A stretch of DNA of 64,000 nt from Aerococcaceae bacterium NML190073 (GCA_026131555.1 JAMXJH010000003.1:122675-186674), one strand, 5' to 3'. Counted from the first letter of the stretch, positions 41,971-51,677 are shown. Notes: generated by a model not told the origin, from the letters alone. Program-made: numbers and translations.

Positions 41971-41993
41971 AACTGCTTTTAAAGTAGTAAACT
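41965..41993 (+). promoter_or_regulatory. Promoter of the ugl-PTS-lyase operon
   Basis: TTTACA at 41965-41970, a 17-bp spacer, then TAAACT at 41988-41993. The start near 42000 is followed within 10 bases by the second TTAACACATTAA motif. Confidence 0.6.
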
Positions 41994-42008
41994 ATAAAAC
42001 ATAAAGGG

Positions 42009-42020
42009 TTAACACATTAA
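42009..42020. promoter_or_regulatory. Candidate GntR operator, copy 2
   Basis: TTAACACATTAA just downstream of the predicted transcription start of the ugl operon, suitable for repression by roadblock or promoter occlusion. Confidence 0.45.
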
Positions 42021-42045
42021 GTTGTGCGAACTGAATGGAGAGAGG

Positions 42046-43245
42046 ATGATTAGATTGGCGAGACAGATTAGCCATGAGCAAGTCATTGCGAGTGAACGCT
42101 TCTTCACGAACGGCTTTATTACGAAGAAGGAACTACAGAACGCCATTGACGAATGTATCAGAAAGGTAGAAAGCAATATAGCGAAGATTGGAGAATTATA
42201 TCCGACACCGGCTACTTCCAATAACGCTTACGCACCGATACAAAATATCGAATGGACAAATGGCTTTTGGACTGGAATCTTATGGCTGTGCTACGAAGAA
42301 ACGGGGGAGGATAAATTTAGATTACTTGCAGAAAAGCACGTTGAAAGTTTCCTGCATCGTATCGAAAATATGATTGAAGTCGAGCATCATGACTTGGGCT
42401 TTCTTTATAGCCTATCTTGCGTAAGTGCTTATAAACTAACGGGGAACGAGCGGGCGAAGAAAGCAGCGTTGCTAGCAGCAGACAAGTTGATGAGTCGCTA
42501 TCAACCAGTCGGGGAATTCATTCAAGCTTGGGGCGAATTAGGAGCGCGCGACAACTATCGTCTAATTGTTGATTGCTTGATGAACATTCCTTTGCTTTTC
42601 TGGGCATATGAAGTAACAGGTGAAGAGCACTACCGTGAAGTGGCATTGAAGCATTATGAAACAACTATTCAACATGCAATTCGCGATGATGCTTCTGCGT
42701 TTCATACGTATTATTTTGATCCGGAAACGGGCAAAGGCGTAGAAGGCAAAACGCGTCAAGGCTACTCAGACAGTTCAAGTTGGTCAAGAGGGCAGGCGTG
42801 GCTAGTATATGGTATTGCATTAAGCCACTCTTATTACGAACAAGATAGCAATATTGAATTGTTTGAAGCGATTACGAATTATTTCTTAAATCGCTTGCCG
42901 GAAGACTTCGTATGTTATTGGGATTTTATTTTTGACGATAGCTCCAATCAATCGAAAGATTCGTCAGCAGCGGTCATCGCCGTGTGCGGCATGAATTTAA
43001 TGCAACGTTATTTGCCGGAAATCAATCAATACAAGTTGTTGTACCAATATGCTCAACATGCAATATTGCGCAGTCTCATGCAAAATTATACAGAACAAAA
43101 GACCGAAGGCATTACAGCGCTGTTAAATGAAGGAGTGTACTCATGGCATTCCGGTAAAGGTGTCAATGAAGGGAATATTTGGGGCGATTATTACTACTTA
43201 GAAGCGCTCATTCGTTTCAAAAAGAATTGGACAATGTACTGGTAA
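42046..43245 (+). CDS. ugl: Unsaturated glucuronyl hydrolase (GH88)
   Basis: A 399-residue cytoplasmic enzyme that hydrates and splits unsaturated uronic acid from hyaluronan or chondroitin disaccharides. The two catalytic Asp are Asp116 in HHDLGFLYSLS and Asp176 in LIVDCLMNIP, one residue off Asp115/Asp175 of the Streptococcus agalactiae enzyme, which supports the ATG at 42046. SSSWSRGQAWLVYG and the late SWHSGKGVNEGNIWGDYY are family motifs. The frame is open back to a TTG at 42022; GGAGAGAGG before 42046 argues against that start. It is the first gene of the upper operon. Confidence 0.95.
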   Translation: MIRLARQISHEQVIASERFFTNGFITKKELQNAIDECIRKVESNIAKIGELYPTPATSNNAYAPIQNIEWTNGFWTGILWLCYEETGEDKFRLLAEKHVESFLHRIENMIEVEHHDLGFLYSLSCVSAYKLTGNERAKKAALLAADKLMSRYQPVGEFIQAWGELGARDNYRLIVDCLMNIPLLFWAYEVTGEEHYREVALKHYETTIQHAIRDDASAFHTYYFDPETGKGVEGKTRQGYSDSSSWSRGQAWLVYGIALSHSYYEQDSNIELFEAITNYFLNRLPEDFVCYWDFIFDDSSNQSKDSSAAVIAVCGMNLMQRYLPEINQYKLLYQYAQHAILRSLMQNYTEQKTEGITALLNEGVYSWHSGKGVNEGNIWGDYYYLEALIRFKKNWTMYW

Positions 43246-43259
43246 AGGAGAAAAAATAA

Positions 43260-43757
43260 ATGGAGAAACCGAATATCAAAATGATACGTGTCGATGAACG
43301 CTTAATTCATGGACAAGGACAGTTATGGATTAAGAGCCTGGGTGTCAACTTAGTGATATGTGCTAACGATAAAGTTGCAGAAAACTCAATTCAACAGACA
43401 TTGATGAAAACAACCTTACCGCAAGACTTAGGTGTACGATTCTGGACGATTGAAAAAACAGCAGAAGTCATTTGGAAAGCAGCACCACATCAAACGATTT
43501 TTGTAGTGGTGGAGTCATTGCAAGATGCGCTTCGCTTATGCGAACTGAATTTCCCAATAGAAACCTTAAACATTGGGAATATTCATGCGGCTCCGGGTAA
43601 GGAACAGATTAGCCAATTTATCAATTTGGGAGAAGAAGACAAGGCTGCCTTACGAGCATTGCGTGACCAATACAATGTTACATTCAATACTAAGACATCT
43701 CCAGTTTCAACAGACGGAGAGCAACATTTGGAAAGTTTATTAAAGGCCATTCAATAA
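43260..43757 (+). CDS. PTS system, mannose/sorbose family, EIIB component
   Basis: A 165-residue cytoplasmic phosphocarrier. The phosphorylated His17 is in VDERLIHGQGQ, the family signature; KTSPVSTDG near the C-terminus fits. In streptococcal hyaluronan loci the equivalent PTS imports unsaturated disaccharides (for example aminosugar-uronate). No EIIA gene is found next to it. It follows ugl by 14 bases. Confidence 0.94.
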   Translation: MEKPNIKMIRVDERLIHGQGQLWIKSLGVNLVICANDKVAENSIQQTLMKTTLPQDLGVRFWTIEKTAEVIWKAAPHQTIFVVVESLQDALRLCELNFPIETLNIGNIHAAPGKEQISQFINLGEEDKAALRALRDQYNVTFNTKTSPVSTDGEQHLESLLKAIQ

Positions 43758-43776
43758 AAGGAGGACAAGAGAAATT

Positions 43777-44574
43777 ATGGAAATTACAATCATTCAAGGA
43801 TTGCTGATAGGTTTAGTAACAGCATTCTGTTATGCGGGACAATTATTAGGTATTTATACAAACCGCTCGTTGGTAATGGCGTTTTTTGTGGGGGTTATTC
43901 TTGGTGATATCCCAACTGCACTAGTATTCGGCGCAATGGCGGAGTTAGCCTACATGGGATTTGGAGTTGGCGCAGGTGGCACCGTGCCACCTAACCCGGT
44001 GGGCCCCGGCATCGTCGGAACAATTATGGCGATTACACTGAAAGAACAAGGTGTAACACCTGAATCAGCATTGGCGTTATCTTTCCCGTTTGCGGTATTG
44101 TTTCAATTGGTAACAACGGCCGTCTACACATTCTTCTCGGGTTCAACTAAATGGGCCAAAGATGCAGTGGCTGCCGGTAAATATAAACGTTTCACTTGGA
44201 TTGCCAATTCTACGTATTTAGCTTTTGTTGTCGTAGGGTTCGTTATCGGTTTGGCATCTGCATTAAGTCGTCCCGGTTTGGAAGCTTTTGTTACAGCATT
44301 GCCTAGCTGGTTAATTACCGGTTTTTCAGTTGCCGGTGGGTTGATTCCGGCGATTGGTTTCGCGATGATTTTGTCAGTAATGCTACAAAAAGAGTTAATG
44401 CCTTATGTGTTGTTGGGCTACATTTGCGTTGCTTATTTGGAGTTGCCGACTATGGCGATTGCGTTGGTAGGATCTGTATTCGCACTCATTGAATACTATC
44501 GTCATTCGCAAGAACCAACAATGAATCAATCAGCATCGATATCAATGGAGGAGGACTATTCAAATGGCATCTAA
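43777..44574 (+). CDS. PTS system, mannose/sorbose family, EIIC component
   Basis: A 265-residue membrane subunit with about seven to eight hydrophobic segments. Family features are AMAELAYMGFGVGAGGTVPPNPVGPGI near residue 50 and IPAIGFAMILSVMLQKELMPYVLLGY near 195. With EIID it forms the sugar channel. It starts after AAGGAGGACAAGAGAAATT and overlaps the EIID start by 11 bases. Confidence 0.95.
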   Translation: MEITIIQGLLIGLVTAFCYAGQLLGIYTNRSLVMAFFVGVILGDIPTALVFGAMAELAYMGFGVGAGGTVPPNPVGPGIVGTIMAITLKEQGVTPESALALSFPFAVLFQLVTTAVYTFFSGSTKWAKDAVAAGKYKRFTWIANSTYLAFVVVGFVIGLASALSRPGLEAFVTALPSWLITGFSVAGGLIPAIGFAMILSVMLQKELMPYVLLGYICVAYLELPTMAIALVGSVFALIEYYRHSQEPTMNQSASISMEEDYSNGI

Positions 44575-45370
44575 ATTAAATAAAAAAGATTACTTCAAAA
44601 CATCATTGCGTTCTTATTTGTTGCAAAATGCGTTCAACTACAATGCTTATCAAGGGGTAAGTTATCTGAACGTTATTATGCCTGCTTTGAAAAAAATGTA
44701 TAAAGATGAACCGGAAAAATTAAAAGAAGCTGCGGACGCAAACATTGAATTCTACAATACAAGCCCGCATATGTTACCGTTCGTAACGAATATGCAACTA
44801 GCAATGTACGACAATAATCAATCGATTGAAGATGCGCGCAGTATCAAGATGGCCTTAATGGGACCTATGGCAGGTATCGGCGATTCTATCGGGCAATTTG
44901 GTTTGGCACCGCTATTCTCTACAATTTTTGCCGGATTGGCACTAGATGGTTTAAGTTTTGCCCCGATGGGCTTCTGGATTTGTATCGTCGGCTGCTTATT
45001 AGCTCTTAGAATTGGTATGGGTCAATTAGGCTACAAGTTAGGCACAAGCATTATCGAAACATTGAGTGACCGCATCCGTAAGATTTCAGCAGCAGCAAAT
45101 ATCGTTGGTGTGACCGTTATTTCGGGCTTAGCAACTAACTTCGTCAAAATGAAGTTTGGCATTGAATACTCCACTACACTAGCAAGTGGTGAGGAACAAA
45201 TTGTCGCGTTGCAGACAATTTTCGATAAAATTATGCCGAAGTTATTGCCGGTAATGTTAACGGTTATCGTATATTATTTGATTAAAGAGAAAAAGTGGAC
45301 AACATATCAATTGTTAATCTTATTATTCGTCATAGGTATCGTAGGGTCAGCTCTCGGTATTTTGGGTTAG
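44564..45370 (+). CDS. PTS system, mannose/sorbose family, EIID component
   Basis: A 268-residue membrane subunit. It has the N-terminal KKDYFKTSLRSYLLQNAFNYNAYQGVSYLNV and the conserved MGPMAGIGDSIGQFGLAPLF motif, then several membrane segments towards the C-terminus. It works with EIIC. The start ATG lies inside the end of the EIIC gene, after GGAGGAGG, so the two are translationally coupled. Confidence 0.95.
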   Translation: MASKLNKKDYFKTSLRSYLLQNAFNYNAYQGVSYLNVIMPALKKMYKDEPEKLKEAADANIEFYNTSPHMLPFVTNMQLAMYDNNQSIEDARSIKMALMGPMAGIGDSIGQFGLAPLFSTIFAGLALDGLSFAPMGFWICIVGCLLALRIGMGQLGYKLGTSIIETLSDRIRKISAAANIVGVTVISGLATNFVKMKFGIEYSTTLASGEEQIVALQTIFDKIMPKLLPVMLTVIVYYLIKEKKWTTYQLLILLFVIGIVGSALGILG

Positions 45371-45388
45371 TAGATTGAGGTAAACGAT

Positions 45389-47344
45389 ATGAGGAATCAA
45401 GCATTACTTAATACTCAGGCATTGAAGGATTACCAAACGCATTTTTTTGCAGGGGGATGGCAAAAGTCATTTGCTGCTGAACACGAAATGCAATTAGGGA
45501 AATTATATGAGCGAACAGAACGGTTACTTCGGGATGAACTCATATTTAACGATGCATTGGATATGGAGGCGTGTGAGGTTCCTCATTCTTTGTCTCGATA
45601 TAAATGGCATGAATTTCCCGGAGAGGATTCGGAGTGGGCATATATGCTGAATCGTCATGGTTTTCTTGTAGACTTGGCAATGATGTATCGTTTGACGGGC
45701 AAAGTGCAGTATGTAGAAAAATGGAAAGAATTGTTATGGAGCTTTATTAACGAGAGCGATATGGATAATGTTGAGCATTGCTTGGCATGGCGTGTGATTG
45801 ATACAGGCATTCGCTTAACCAATTGGGTGAAATCACTAGCCTATTTAGATTTGGAGGACCTTTTGACACCAGCAGAGTTGGGACAGTTATCTTATGCAAT
45901 CCAACAGCATATATGGTTTATTCGCAAGCATTATGTTGCTAAATATGATTTGAGTAATTGGGGCGTGTTAGCAGTATCGGGAATCGCTTGCGTGGCTCTT
46001 CTATGTCCCGAATTAGTGGATGAAGAGACAGCCGCTTGGACATGGGATAAGTTAACGTTACAATTGTCATTGCAGTTTTATCAGGATGGTATTCATTGGG
46101 AGCAGAGTCCGCTATACCACCACGAAGTGTTAAATAGCTTTGCATATTTATTGCAGTTGAGTGAATACTTAGATGTGCCTTTGTTGCCTGATTTGCGGAT
46201 AAATTTATCTCGGATTGCTTTTGCATCATACTATTACGCTGACCAGAAAGACGTATTAAATGCCCTGCATGATAGCGATAGCGCAGTGTTTGAAACAGTA
46301 TATGATGTATATCGCTATTTAGGTTTGTTACATGACAAACATCCGCAAAGTGAATTTGCGAAATTATGGGTAGGTGCAAAATATAAGGTCAATTCAACCG
46401 CATTGGAGTTGCCTCCTCCGCTTTTTGTTGGGAAAGAGAGTGGGTTCTATGCATGGAAAGATGCAGAAATTTATGCGAGCTGGTTTAACGGTTTGCATGG
46501 AAGTTCGCATGGGCATGCAGCGCAAGGGCACTTTACCTTGAATGTTGCCGGAACGCCTTTCTTTATTTCGACCGGGCGGTACACTTATACTGACCATCCT
46601 TTACGTCTAATGCTCAAATCGGAGCAAGCGCATAATGCTTTGCATGTGGAGAGACATCCGGCGACTCAGATTAAAGGCTCGTGGTCTTATGATCAACTAG
46701 CTCAACCGATTGGACATTCTGTGCGGATGTTTGAAGGCGGCTATGTGGCGTCACTACAATGGCAAGGGGAATATCAAGATGAGGGAATTTACGTCATTGA
46801 ACGGGAAATTATCTTTTTGGAGGAGATTAAGGCGTTTGTGCTATTCGATGTATATCGTGGGCGATTGCAAATGGACTTAGCGCTGCATTATAACTTAGCA
46901 CCCGGCTTATCGATTTTAACAAAAAATAATAACACTATCTGTTTGCAACAGGGAGAAAAGCAGTTGACGTTTTGGTCAGGCACAACTCATTTGGACCTCG
47001 AAGAAAGGGAATGTTCGCTCGTCTATAACCAAATAAGTCAACATCAATGTTTGGTTAGTCGGAGACTAGCTCGTGGGACTATAGAAGTTTTCGTGACCGT
47101 TGTCGGAATAGGTGCCGACTATACCGTTCAACCATTGGATGCTTACCAGAACGAACAGCCAACACCTTGTTCAACGATTCATGGGGTTCGCGTTATGAAT
47201 GCTGAGCAAGCGTACTGCGATGTTTACTACACGAGTGCTGACATTGTTTCAGGAGATAAATTATGTTATAGCTCATCTGGGCAGCCATTTTATGGCAAAC
47301 TAAATTTATTCAACGAAAAAGGACAGCGCCTGCAGTTGAAGTGA
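45389..47344 (+). CDS. Heparinase II/III-family lyase (cytoplasmic oligosaccharide lyase)
   Basis: A 651-residue protein with an N-terminal alpha/alpha toroid (about 1-330, with SNWGVLAVSGIACV and IHWEQSPLYHHEVLNSFAYLLQLSEY) and a C-terminal beta-sandwich (about 345-640, with HGSSHGHAAQGHFTLNVAGTPFFISTGRYTYT). The Tyr/His positions used by PL12-type lyases are visible in SPLYHHEV and HGHAAQGH. No signal peptide is present, so it would act on imported oligosaccharides of heparan, chondroitin or hyaluronan. Streptococcal hyaluronan loci carry a homologue in the same place. The start follows TTGAGGTAAACGAT. Confidence 0.9.
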   Translation: MRNQALLNTQALKDYQTHFFAGGWQKSFAAEHEMQLGKLYERTERLLRDELIFNDALDMEACEVPHSLSRYKWHEFPGEDSEWAYMLNRHGFLVDLAMMYRLTGKVQYVEKWKELLWSFINESDMDNVEHCLAWRVIDTGIRLTNWVKSLAYLDLEDLLTPAELGQLSYAIQQHIWFIRKHYVAKYDLSNWGVLAVSGIACVALLCPELVDEETAAWTWDKLTLQLSLQFYQDGIHWEQSPLYHHEVLNSFAYLLQLSEYLDVPLLPDLRINLSRIAFASYYYADQKDVLNALHDSDSAVFETVYDVYRYLGLLHDKHPQSEFAKLWVGAKYKVNSTALELPPPLFVGKESGFYAWKDAEIYASWFNGLHGSSHGHAAQGHFTLNVAGTPFFISTGRYTYTDHPLRLMLKSEQAHNALHVERHPATQIKGSWSYDQLAQPIGHSVRMFEGGYVASLQWQGEYQDEGIYVIEREIIFLEEIKAFVLFDVYRGRLQMDLALHYNLAPGLSILTKNNNTICLQQGEKQLTFWSGTTHLDLEERECSLVYNQISQHQCLVSRRLARGTIEVFVTVVGIGADYTVQPLDAYQNEQPTPCSTIHGVRVMNAEQAYCDVYYTSADIVSGDKLCYSSSGQPFYGKLNLFNEKGQRLQLK

Positions 47345-47408
47345 GTTGTTTAGAGGGAAGTTATTTTGCTACATGATGTATGCAGTTTCTAGAAAGGGGA
47401 AATTAGAA

Positions 47409-50400
47409 ATGATCAATCGATATGCGATTAGAAAACGTAAACTAGGAGTAGGATCAGTGTTGGTTGGGATGGTATTGTTTGGCATGCCTGTATGCATTGT
47501 AAACGCGCAAGAAAATAATATGGAAGTAATAGACAGTGTGGCGCCAGGACTGATGGTTGATTCAGTGATTGCAGAGAAGCAATCGGATGCAATAATGGAA
47601 GAAAGCAAACTTGAAGAAACGGTAGAACTGGTCAACAACGCAGACTTCTCAGAATCAGAAGTAGCTACAAAAGGATGGACACAAGATAAACCGCAAGATT
47701 GGGATCTGTGGATTGCAAAAGATTCAACAAATGTGGATTATCAAGCGGGATTAACCGAAAATGGGGAAGTGATGCTACGAAGCGAACAGGAACCGTTCAA
47801 AGCAGTTGTTAAGCAGACTTTACAAGTGGATGCGACAAAGCAATACGAACTTTCTTACGATATTAAGACAGAGAATATCAGTAAAGGGAAAGTTTACGTT
47901 CGCTTTATCGAAAATCAAAACAAAACGAAAGTGGGTCTATGGGATTCGGGAGTTAAGCTGAATCAAACCAATGATTGGCAAACTTATACTAAAGAATACG
48001 TTCCACAGGCAACAGTGAATAATATCGTACTGGAGTTACATTTCGACCGAGCGGTAGGCACGGCATTGTTTGACAATGTGCATTTACGTGAGATTGAGAA
48101 AATGATCCATACGCCAGCCGTTACGCCACAACAACCAGTTAACATGATAACCAATGGGGATTTCTCTGTTGTTGAGGATGCTAAGTCCAGTTGGAGAGGA
48201 AAAATGGCGAGCGACTGGCAAATATGGGTGGATAAGCAGCATATGCCCAAACAATATACGGCTGAAATAACAGAACACGGTGTACTGAAGTTGGGAAGCG
48301 AGCAAGAATCTTTTCGAGCTGTTGTAAAGCAAGAGCATACACTTGAACGAGATACCAAATATCAAGTTGCATTCCGAGTTAAAACAGAACAGATGACGGG
48401 GATAGCACGCCTCAGAATAATTGAGCGTGAAGGCAACAAGCAGAGGAATTTATGGTACGGTCCGGAGAATATGACCGGAACCAACGATTGGCAAACCCTA
48501 GCAAAAGAATATGTGCCTTTAAATGGCGTTGACAATATTGTGGTTGAACTTTTCTTTGACAAAGGGACAGGAGTTGCGTATTTCGATGACATTAGTATAA
48601 TTCCAACAGAAAAAATTGATCGACACCAACCTCTTATAACGGTTAAGCCGGAAACATTGATTCGCTTGACATTAGGCAAACGTTATATCCCGCAACTATT
48701 AGAACATCGATATGAGGTCGAAGATTCAACTATTGCCAAAGTGGAAAAAGGACTTTTGACTGGGGTGCAATTAGGTAAAACAAAAGTTAATATTTACCAC
48801 GTACATACAGGGGATTTAGTAGGGTCTATCCCGATAGAAGTTCAGAAAGAGCAAGAATATAATCGTGAAGCAATTGAACGTTGGAACGACATTGTTGCGG
48901 GCAATGCAGCATATGACCCTAATAATTCCACAATGGTCGAACAAAATAAACGTCTTGATCAAGTGGTGGAAACTATATTGAATGAATATGTCAAAGACGC
49001 GAATAGACGCTTTTTGTGGAGCGATGCTTCTGATTATGAAGTTTCATCCAATTTGACGAAAACATATCGCAAATTGGAAACAATTGCCAAGCAAGTTACG
49101 CATCAATACTCTCGTTTTTATCAAGATGAGAGAGCTGCTCGAACCATTAAAAACGCCATGGAATGGTTACATTTGAACGTCTATAATTCATCGAAAGATA
49201 TTGTGGGTAATTGGTGGGATTATGAGATTGGAACACCACGAGCTATCAACAATACACTGTCTTTAATGCATGAATACTTTACACAAGAGGAAATGGTTCG
49301 CTACACAGATGTTATTGATAAGTTTGTACCAGACCCAACGATGTTTCGCTATACGACCGATCCTTTTAAGGCAATAGGTGGCAACTTAATTGATATGGGG
49401 AGAGTCAAAATTATTGAGAGCCTTCTGCGTAATGATGATACGATGCTGGGAGTAGCAGTCATGTCATTGGCAGAAGCATTTGAGACTGTCACACAAGGTG
49501 AAGGGTTTTATGAAGATGGCTCCTACATCGCGCACACGAATGTCGCTTACACCGGGGCATATGGCAGTGTATTTATAGATGGTATTTCTCAGTTGATTCC
49601 TATTGTTCAAAGCAGTTCTCATCGTATACCGGAAGAGAAACTTAATATCCTTTATCAGTGGATTGAACGCGCATTCTTGCCGATTATTTACAAGGGAGAA
49701 TTAATGGATATGACTCGCGGCAGAGCGCTAAGTCGTGAGAAACAGGAAGCGCATGTAGCGGCTGTCGAAGTGATGCGAGGTATTTTGCGGATTGCTGATG
49801 TAGCCCATGCTGACAAAAAAATGGCTTTGCAACGCGCTGTAAAAACTATTGTTGAACAAGATACCTACTATGATGTGTTTGATAATTTGGTATCCTACCG
49901 AGATATTTATCTTATGCAACAATTGAAGGATGACTCATCTATTAAAGTGTTGGATAGTCAATCTTTTCTACAAATTTTTCATAATATGGATAAAGTTGTA
50001 TTTCGCAATGAATCAAAAGATTTCGGGTTTGCAATTAGTATGCATTCAAATCGTACGTTGAATTACGAATATATGAACGGGGAAAATGCGAGAGGGTGGC
50101 ATTTGTCTGACGGTATGGTGTATCTATATAATGGTGATTTAAGTCATTATAGTGAACATTACTGGCCAACGGTTAATGCAAGCTTGTTGGCGGGCACAAC
50201 GGTTGTTCCTAAGCGGCGAATAGCAGGAGAAGGTCAATCTACCATGCAAAGTTCTTTTGTTGGGGGTGCAAAATTGTCGGAGGAATTAGGCACCATCGCT
50301 ATGGACTTCTACAATTGGGATGCTAGCTTACATATTCAAAAGGCGTGGTTTATACTGGGGGATAAAATTGTATTTCTAGGTTCTAACTTAGAAAACAATA

Positions 50401-51386
50401 GCGGAATCCAACCTATCACAACTATTGAGAATCGTAAGGTTGGCGACTCCGCCTACCAGGTGTATGTAAATGGCGAACTTCAAAAGCCTTTTGTTAATGG
50501 AACACTTAAAGGTGTGAAGGATGTTTTTTATGAGGGGAAGGATACGAAACGGCACATTGGATATTTAATGTGGGAAGCAACAGATTTGAATTTGAGTCGT
50601 CATATCCATGAAGGAAAGTGGAACGATGTTAATAAAAATGGTTCGGATGACCTTCGGAAAAATGAATACATTTCCCTGCACCAGTCACATGGAGCTACAA
50701 GTAAAGGCTATGCGTACATGATGTTACCGAATACAACGCGAGATGAATTCAATCAATTTGTTGCACAACCTACAATAACAGTTGTTGTTAATAATGAATT
50801 GCATCAAGTTGTTTATGATGCAGCACTAAAGGTTTGGGGTGTAGTGAAATATAGTGATGTTCCTTATCGATTAAATGCCGATTTGACGCTTACGAAGGCG
50901 GGGATGTATACCATTCAGCAGTCAGGGAAGGTGTATCTATTGGCTTATCATCATCCGCGTGAAAAAATTAATGCCAATCAATCGGTTATTGAGACAACGC
51001 AAGACATCAAATTGATAAAAGACTGGCAAACGCATGATGAAGCGTATCATTTTTTGCTAATACCGAAATCGAAAGAGCAGTCCCAAATTAACAATGGAGT
51101 ACCTGAAAAGATAAAAGAGCATCTAGATAGTTCGTCTCAGAAAACTCCATCAATAGAACCCAAGCCTATCGCACAAGAACGAGATGTACATACTCGGGAA
51201 AATTTCCATCACAATCTTGCGGTAGAGGATGCAAAAGATCAGACAACTTCAGTCTCTAGTCAATCAGCGGTAACTAGAACAAGTCAACTGAAAAAATTGT
51301 CCAATAAATTTAAATTTTTATCAATAAAGGCGATACTTTTGCGTTTATGGCAAATTATTTTTGCTCAAATATGGTATCGATTTTAG
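47409..51386 (+). CDS. Secreted polysaccharide lyase family 8 (hyaluronate lyase-like)
   Basis: A 1325-residue exported enzyme. A YSIRK-type signal (INRYAIRKRKLGVGSVLVG) ends at VNA before QENN. Two tandem beta-sandwich binding modules of about 155 residues follow, each with DWQTxxKEYVP and VELxFD motifs, then a short Ig-like part, the PL8 alpha toroid and the beta-sandwich. Substrate and catalytic residues match the pneumococcal enzyme: NWWDYEIGTP near 600, FKAIGGN (Asn about 659) and the AHTNVAYTGAY segment (His about 708, Tyr nine residues later). The protein ends in a basic, hydrophobic tail (LLRLWQIIFAQIWYRF) with no LPXTG. It has its own ribosome site (AAAGGGG) but no promoter, so it ends the ugl operon. 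Confidence 0.92.
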   Translation: MINRYAIRKRKLGVGSVLVGMVLFGMPVCIVNAQENNMEVIDSVAPGLMVDSVIAEKQSDAIMEESKLEETVELVNNADFSESEVATKGWTQDKPQDWDLWIAKDSTNVDYQAGLTENGEVMLRSEQEPFKAVVKQTLQVDATKQYELSYDIKTENISKGKVYVRFIENQNKTKVGLWDSGVKLNQTNDWQTYTKEYVPQATVNNIVLELHFDRAVGTALFDNVHLREIEKMIHTPAVTPQQPVNMITNGDFSVVEDAKSSWRGKMASDWQIWVDKQHMPKQYTAEITEHGVLKLGSEQESFRAVVKQEHTLERDTKYQVAFRVKTEQMTGIARLRIIEREGNKQRNLWYGPENMTGTNDWQTLAKEYVPLNGVDNIVVELFFDKGTGVAYFDDISIIPTEKIDRHQPLITVKPETLIRLTLGKRYIPQLLEHRYEVEDSTIAKVEKGLLTGVQLGKTKVNIYHVHTGDLVGSIPIEVQKEQEYNREAIERWNDIVAGNAAYDPNNSTMVEQNKRLDQVVETILNEYVKDANRRFLWSDASDYEVSSNLTKTYRKLETIAKQVTHQYSRFYQDERAARTIKNAMEWLHLNVYNSSKDIVGNWWDYEIGTPRAINNTLSLMHEYFTQEEMVRYTDVIDKFVPDPTMFRYTTDPFKAIGGNLIDMGRVKIIESLLRNDDTMLGVAVMSLAEAFETVTQGEGFYEDGSYIAHTNVAYTGAYGSVFIDGISQLIPIVQSSSHRIPEEKLNILYQWIERAFLPIIYKGELMDMTRGRALSREKQEAHVAAVEVMRGILRIADVAHADKKMALQRAVKTIVEQDTYYDVFDNLVSYRDIYLMQQLKDDSSIKVLDSQSFLQIFHNMDKVVFRNESKDFGFAISMHSNRTLNYEYMNGENARGWHLSDGMVYLYNGDLSHYSEHYWPTVNASLLAGTTVVPKRRIAGEGQSTMQSSFVGGAKLSEELGTIAMDFYNWDASLHIQKAWFILGDKIVFLGSNLENNSGIQPITTIENRKVGDSAYQVYVNGELQKPFVNGTLKGVKDVFYEGKDTKRHIGYLMWEATDLNLSRHIHEGKWNDVNKNGSDDLRKNEYISLHQSHGATSKGYAYMMLPNTTRDEFNQFVAQPTITVVVNNELHQVVYDAALKVWGVVKYSDVPYRLNADLTLTKAGMYTIQQSGKVYLLAYHHPREKINANQSVIETTQDIKLIKDWQTHDEAYHFLLIPKSKEQSQINNGVPEKIKEHLDSSSQKTPSIEPKPIAQERDVHTRENFHHNLAVEDAKDQTTSVSSQSAVTRTSQLKKLSNKFKFLSIKAILLRLWQIIFAQIWYRF

Positions 51387-51438
51387 TGATGAAAGTGACA
51401 ATCCGGTTACCTTCCTAACTGATAATTAATAAATATCC

Positions 51439-51483
51439 AATCAGCGCCTTCTTTAAGTTAATCGCATAAAGAAGGCGCTGATT
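51439..51483. terminator. Long hairpin ending the glycosaminoglycan operon
   Basis: A perfect 16-bp stem, AATCAGCGCCTTCTTT with AAAGAAGGCGCTGATT, around 13 nt. The T tail is weak (GCTGTTT), so termination efficiency is uncertain. Confidence 0.65.
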
Positions 51484-51532
51484 GCTGTTTATGTATCCGC
51501 TACAGCAACCACAATTTCACAAAGGATTGTTC

Positions 51533-51561
51533 TTGAAAGCTTGATAATAGTGTGTTACACT
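51533..51561 (+). promoter_or_regulatory. Promoter of the thiXYZ operon
   Basis: TTGAAA, a 17-bp spacer, TGT and the -10 TACACT at 51556-51561. It lies directly before a TPP aptamer. Confidence 0.75.
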
Positions 51562-51571
51562 AATGACATAT

Positions 51572-51656
51572 CACAAGGGGTGCCTCAGAGCTGAGATGGG
51601 ACTTGTCCTGAACTCTTATTACCTGATTAAGCTAAGACTTACGTAGGGATGTGGGT
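51572..51656 (+). ncRNA. TPP riboswitch upstream of thiXYZ
   Basis: The conserved blocks are present: AAGGGGTGCC, GAGCTGAGATGGG, a CCTGAACTC..ATTACCTGAT segment, AAGCTAAGACTTACGTAGGGATGTGGG. It is the second TPP element in the window and puts the pyrimidine transporter under the same signal as thiW-thiE. Confidence 0.95.
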
Positions 51657-51677
51657 TATTTGAATACGAAATCAATG

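Noticed and set aside
40122..51483. Terminal repeats marking a mobile island around the glycosaminoglycan genes
   Set aside because: Hairpins near both ends share GGCGCT, but they are ordinary terminator stems, differ elsewhere, and no integrase or target duplication is seen.
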